DNA of 64,000 nucleotides, taken from positions 1,116,001 through 1,180,000 of the forward strand of contig OZ241339.1 in NCBI GenBank assembly GCA_965200235.1. Direction: 5' to 3'. Of this stretch, positions 60,401 to 64,000 are shown piece by piece. The DNA comes from Azotimanducus chitobiosivorans (GTDB lineage Bacteria > Pseudomonadota > Gammaproteobacteria > Pseudomonadales > Azotimanducaceae). The translations under genes and the position numbers were made by a program. Each line of letters begins with the position of its first letter. Position 1 is the stretch's first letter. The notes beneath the pieces were generated by a model, which was not told where the DNA came from, searched no databases, and saw only the letters and a program-made list of their open reading frames with translations.

Positions 60401-61614
60401 AGCCGCTCGCAAGCAATGCGCAGGCCAAGAACTTCCTGCTGATCACTGCAGGTCTCGACTCAGTCGGACTCGGCATCATCGTGCCGGTTCTGCCAGAACT
60501 CTTGATCGAACTCACCGGTGCGGGCCTAGGTGTCGCGGCCGAGTATGGCGGCTGGCTGCTGATGCTCTATGCGGGTATCCAGTTCCTCATCGCGCCGGTC
60601 TTGGGCAGCTTGAGCGACCGTTTCGGACGCCGCCCGGTGCTGCTCGTCTCGCTCTTTGCATTCTCGCTCGACTACCTCGCAATGGCGCTTGCACCGACCC
60701 TCGCCTGGCTATTCATTGCGCGCGCCATTGCCGGTGTCTGCGGCGCGACCTACAGCACACTGACCGCCTACATCGCCGACACAACAAGCGAAGAGGAGCG
60801 CGCCAAATACATTGGCTATCTGTCAGCGGCTTGGGGCGTTGGCTTTATTTTTGGCCCCGCCATTGGCGGTTTGCTCGGAGAAGTTGGGCCGCGCGTGCCT
60901 TTCTACGTCGCGAGCGCCGTCTGCTTTCTCAATTTCGTTTACGGCTATCTCGTTCTGCCGGAGAGCCTTGGCGAAGACAACCGGCGTCCCTTTTCGCTCA
61001 TTCGCGCCAACACCATCGGCGCGATCTTTCATTTGCGAGGCTCGACTGTGCTCGGCCTGCTCGCCGCCTATTTCTTCTATCAAATCGCGCACGACTCGAA
61101 TCCGAGCGTGTGGAGCTTCTTCACAATTGAGCGTTTTGGCTGGAGCGAGTTTCAAGTCGGCTTGTCGGTCGCGTTCGTCGGCGTCATGATCGCTATTGCC
61201 AACAGCCTGCTGGTGGCACCCGCGATCAAGCTGCTCGGCGAACGCCGCGCGATTCCAGTCGGCTATGTCTGTCAAGCCTTAGGCTTCATAGGATTTGCGT
61301 TCTCGACGCACGGTTGGCAATTGATCCTCTCGATTGTGCCATTCGCCCTTGGCGCCATCGGCTCGGTCGCGCTTCGCAGTCACATGACCAAGCAGGTCAC
61401 GCCCGATCAACAAGGCGAACTGCAAGGCGCTATCGCCAGCATCATGGGTCTCGGCGCCATTCTTGCGCCGCCTGTGATGACCCAGCTCTTCGGCTACTAC
61501 ACCTCCCCCGCGGCGCCGGTCTACTTCCCGGGCGTGTCTTTCGCGCTCGCGGCGCTATGCACGCTGCTGTGCGTTGTCATCTGCATGGCGAAGCTGCGCG
61601 AGCGCGTCGCATAG
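60397..61614 (+). CDS. MFS drug-efflux-type transporter (TetA-like)
   Basis: The product is 405 residues with 12 helices and the DHA1/TetA motif A (GSLSDRFGRRPVLL), motif C-like GWGVGFIFGPAIGGLLG-type sequence, and ARAIAGVCGATYST. It exports drugs or metabolites; the substrate is unknown. It is translationally coupled to the acyltransferase gene. Confidence 0.9.
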   Translation: MKPLASNAQAKNFLLITAGLDSVGLGIIVPVLPELLIELTGAGLGVAAEYGGWLLMLYAGIQFLIAPVLGSLSDRFGRRPVLLVSLFAFSLDYLAMALAPTLAWLFIARAIAGVCGATYSTLTAYIADTTSEEERAKYIGYLSAAWGVGFIFGPAIGGLLGEVGPRVPFYVASAVCFLNFVYGYLVLPESLGEDNRRPFSLIRANTIGAIFHLRGSTVLGLLAAYFFYQIAHDSNPSVWSFFTIERFGWSEFQVGLSVAFVGVMIAIANSLLVAPAIKLLGERRAIPVGYVCQALGFIGFAFSTHGWQLILSIVPFALGAIGSVALRSHMTKQVTPDQQGELQGAIASIMGLGAILAPPVMTQLFGYYTSPAAPVYFPGVSFALAALCTLLCVVICMAKLRERVA

Positions 61615-61696
61615 GATACCGCTGCGGCTTCCCGCTTCGGATCTGTTTTTCTTAGGGCGTGTTCACACGATGCCTGCGGCCGCATGGCGGGGCCGG

Positions 61697-62429
61697 TCAT
61701 TCATATACGCACCGCCTGCGGATTGTCATGCCCTTGCCGTCGATCAGGCAGTCCGCATAACCTGGCCAACTCGCCCCGTAGGGATGCGGTCCGGGCACCG
61801 GCCCGATGTACGGCCGCGCCTCGTCGTCCTCGACGGTCAGCGTTGCGACCGTGTTTCCATTGACGCCGAAATTCCACACGCAGTTCCCGTCAATTTCGTA
61901 GTTCGCAACGGAGGCCATTTCGAAGCGGATGATGCGGGTCGAATTGGCCGCTATCGATACTCCGTTATAATTGAAGGTAGCTTGATCAGGTGCTCCTATC
62001 GCTTCCAAGTCGGCGCTCCTCCATGTAAAGGCGCCTGTGCTTGCGATGGTCGTACTACATTTACTATGACTGTTGTCTCGGTTTACGTTAAAAAAGCCTA
62101 TGTTCGCAGTTGCCTCGGAGTTGCCCTCATTCGTTAGGGTCACCGTGAACCGGCCCGTCCGGGCGAAGGGCATTGCACCCAAGCCGTGGCCTCCCTGCCA
62201 TTCGCAATAGCGGTTGCCCGGCGTGAACAGTGGCCTGTCCCCCGGCTGCAGGCACTGCCCGTACTTGACGGCGATAAGGCCGCCTTCCGGCAACACAGCC
62301 GGCCCGGTCAGCGTGGCAGTGACCTGCGCCCCCGCCGGAGCCGATAGCGCCGCGAACAGTAGGACGGTTGCTAGTTTAGTAAAAAGTTGGGGGGGGGGGG
62401 GGGGGGGGAGGTCTGGTGAGTCGTTTCAT
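61697..62429 (-). CDS. Secreted protein with a poly-C tract in its signal peptide, out of frame as read
   Basis: ATG 62429 has AAGGAAG at ideal spacing. It reads MKRLTRP, then a poly-C run coding for prolines. With 20 C the frame ends at TFY and a stop. With 19 C it continues as QLFTKLATVLLFAALSAPAG, a signal peptide core, into VTATLTGPAVLPEGGLIAVK and on to CVYE at 61700, giving 243 residues. The mature protein is Cys-containing and beta-rich (TLTNEGNSEATANIGFFNVN). I do not recognise its family. The gene is OFF in this sequence unless the count is an error. Confidence 0.7.
62389..62408. repeat. 20-base poly-G (poly-C on the minus strand) in a signal peptide gene
   Basis: An uninterrupted run of 20 G lies between the translational start and the hydrophobic part of the signal peptide of the secreted protein. 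A loss of one base or gain of two puts the gene in frame. Confidence 0.9.
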
Positions 62430-62703
62430 GATGTCTTCCTTCAGGTTGCCCGCCGGTGAAAACAGACAAGACCGCGGGCGGGCTGATAGGCATGCAACGC
62501 GGATACTATCACAAAAGCTCGCAAGCGGTTGGGAGTCCACGTGTTTTCGTGGTTTTCGACCTGTCTGCCTGCCTGCGCGAATATCTGCAATGCGCTTTTG
62601 ACAATAGTAAAAGCCCTGCCAGCGGCGATGCCTTGACGACTTGCGCAAGTGATACGATAGGCATCAAAAATAGGGAATGTGGACACCATTCCTACACAGG
62701 CCG

Positions 62704-63771
62704 ATGAACCCGATTCTTCTCAAATGGCTGATGCGCGTCGGCATCGTCACGATTATCGTTCTCGTCGTGCTGTCGATCACGCGCAGCAAGCCTTTTGGCC
62801 TGATGATGCTCGACAGGGCTGTCACTGCCCGCTTCGCTCAAGATGCCCTCGCTGATCGACCTGACGGCCTACATGTGCTCGTGTGCGGCGCTGGAGGGCC
62901 GATGTTCGATGCGTCGCGCTCCGGACCTTGCCTTGCTGTGCAGGCCGGACCGCATCTTTTTGTCGTGGACGCCGGTACCGGCGGCGTGCGTAATTTGATG
63001 CGCTTCGGTGTCGCGGCCGGTCGCATTCAGGCGGTATTGCTGACCCATGCGCACTCGGATCATATTGACGGCCTTGGCGAGCTCGGCATGCAGCGCTGGG
63101 TGGGCGGCAATCACACCACGCCTCTGCCAGTGCACGGCCCGCCCGTCGTCGAGGACGTGGTTGCTGGATTCAACCTCGCCTACGGCGCCGACTTCGGCTA
63201 TCGTGCCGAGCACCATGGCGAGACGGTCGCGCCCATTGCAGGCGGCGGCCTGCAAGCAATGCCATTTGACCTGCCTGACGATGGCGAAACGTGGCTTGTG
63301 CTGGAAACCGAAGGGCAATCGCCGGTGCGAATCTCAGCCTTTCGCGTGTCGCATGACCCGGTCGATCAGGCCGTTGGCTATCGCTTCGACTATCGTGAAC
63401 TGTCGCTCGTGATCAGCGGCGATACCTCCTATTCAGATAATCTGATTGCGCACGCCGAAGGCGCAGACCTGCTCGTTCACGAAGCCCTGTCGAGCGAACT
63501 CACAGGCCACATGGAGCAGGCGCTCAAAGCCGCTGGCAATGATTCCGCTGCCAAGATCATGGCTGATGTCCCGGATTATCACGCAACACCGGTGGAAGCC
63601 GCGCGATCGGCCGCCGAAGCTGGCGCCGGGCACCTCGTCCTCTACCATATCGTGCCGCCGCTGCCGACCGCTGCGTTCGAGCGCATCTTCCTTGACGGCG
63701 TACACGAGGCGTTTGATGGCGAAGTAACCTTGTCGGTTGACGGCACCATCGTCTCCGCCGGAGTACTGTAA
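62704..63771 (+). CDS. Membrane-anchored metallo-beta-lactamase-fold hydrolase (RNase Z/AtsA-like)
   Basis: The product is 355 residues. An N-terminal helix (GIVTIIVLVVLSIT, about 13-26) precedes the MBL domain with THAHSDH (114-120), later FRVSHDP, LVISGDTSYSDN, and a C-terminal LVLYHIVPP. This matches arylsulfatase/RNase Z-like hydrolases exported or anchored in the membrane. ATG 62704 is chosen over 62677 because it places the helix near the start. It ends exactly where the next gene starts. Confidence 0.87.
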   Translation: MNPILLKWLMRVGIVTIIVLVVLSITRSKPFGLMMLDRAVTARFAQDALADRPDGLHVLVCGAGGPMFDASRSGPCLAVQAGPHLFVVDAGTGGVRNLMRFGVAAGRIQAVLLTHAHSDHIDGLGELGMQRWVGGNHTTPLPVHGPPVVEDVVAGFNLAYGADFGYRAEHHGETVAPIAGGGLQAMPFDLPDDGETWLVLETEGQSPVRISAFRVSHDPVDQAVGYRFDYRELSLVISGDTSYSDNLIAHAEGADLLVHEALSSELTGHMEQALKAAGNDSAAKIMADVPDYHATPVEAARSAAEAGAGHLVLYHIVPPLPTAAFERIFLDGVHEAFDGEVTLSVDGTIVSAGVL

Positions 63772-64000
63772 ATGACTGAGACCACGCATCACAACGGCAG
63801 TTTCTGGTTTGACTCGCTTGGAGACATTGAGTCGCTTCGAATCCCTGACGTGCTTCCCAAACAGCTTGATGTCGCTATCGTCGGCGCTGGCTTCACCGGG
63901 CTGTGGAGCGCCTACTATCTGAAAGCCAAGCAGCCTGAACTTGCTATTGGCGTCTTTGAGGCACATCGAATTGGCTTTGGTGCGAGCGGTCGCAACGGCG
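63772..64000 (+). CDS. FAD-dependent oxidoreductase (DAO type), partial
   Basis: The first 76 codons are present; the gene runs off the window. After WFDSL the Rossmann motif VAIVGAGFTGLWSAYYL is followed by VFEAHRIGFGASGRNG, as in glycine oxidase/gamma-glutamylputrescine oxidase-type flavoproteins. ATG 63772 follows the MBL stop directly. Confidence 0.85.
   Translation, partial: MTETTHHNGSFWFDSLGDIESLRIPDVLPKQLDVAIVGAGFTGLWSAYYLKAKQPELAIGVFEAHRIGFGASGRNG

Noticed and set aside
61640..61680. TTAGGGCGTGTTCACACG as a possible IS end
   Set aside because: No mirrored partner or duplication is found nearby.
1..64000. tRNA, rRNA or CRISPR genes
   Set aside because: No cloverleaf, rRNA or repeat-spacer pattern was seen in the gaps between genes, although a covariance-model search was not possible here.

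Overview
The window looks like a chromosomal segment of a gammaproteobacterium of moderately high G+C. The signs are a pseudopilin-type type II secretion operon, unlinked pyrB, an mnmA-purB pair, nfuA, uvrB, LpxL-type lipid A acyltransferases and the RimK-like ligase / 7TM transglutaminase / retropepsin triad. The density of insertion sequences, MITE-like elements, toxin-antitoxin pairs and pseudogenes, together with a large secreted ankyrin protein, suggests a host-associated or recently relaxed genome. This lifestyle is inference; no 16S or tRNA gene was found to fix the taxonomy.

Layout. 1-3010: an IS remnant, a coiled-coil membrane protein, and a 2.2 kb insertion sequence carrying a DNA adenine methylase. 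3128-8419: electron transfer flavoprotein etfBA, pyrB, a cytochrome b561-YceI pair, a GST and a Phd/RelE-type toxin-antitoxin pair. 8562-16078: gspEFGHIJKLM on the minus strand, without gspC or gspD. 16257-21514: acyl-CoA dehydrogenase, thiolase, a ketosynthase-fold/OB-fold fusion and isocitrate dehydrogenase, all on the minus strand. 21596-27293: a transposon island with an intact and an internally deleted copy of one rve-type IS, an IS1380-type IS and an IS5-type IS. 27447-30530: a secreted ankyrin-repeat protein with a poly-C tract upstream. 31008-36107: moaCDE, mnmA-purB, murF. 36178-47377: sppA, an ABC exporter, the amidoligase triad, a secreted phosphoesterase and uvrB. 47374-48460: IS5-like MITEs, a beheaded secreted protein and another IS remnant. 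48519-50671: a DAHP synthase with a trp-type attenuator, a 36-residue membrane peptide and nfuA. 50777-54852: a VapBC pair, a cation/proton antiporter, a decayed beta-barrel, and a zeta-toxin module between inverted repeats. 54992-64000: an MFS transporter, a wrecked FAD-linked oxidase, two LpxL-type acyltransferases, another MFS transporter, a secreted protein with a poly-C tract in its signal peptide, an MBL hydrolase and a partial FAD oxidoreductase.

How the parts work together. Lipid and acyl-CoA oxidation (acyl-CoA dehydrogenase, thiolase, ETF) feeds the respiratory chain. The Gsp assembly would need GspC and GspD from another locus. The most distinctive feature is mobile DNA that touches gene function: MITEs flanked by TA supply a stop codon and a Shine-Dalgarno sequence next to uvrB, alter the end of an ABC ATPase, and split two genes in a way that precise removal would restore in frame. 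Homopolymer tracts of 20-21 bases sit in or near two exported-protein genes and look like phase-variation switches.
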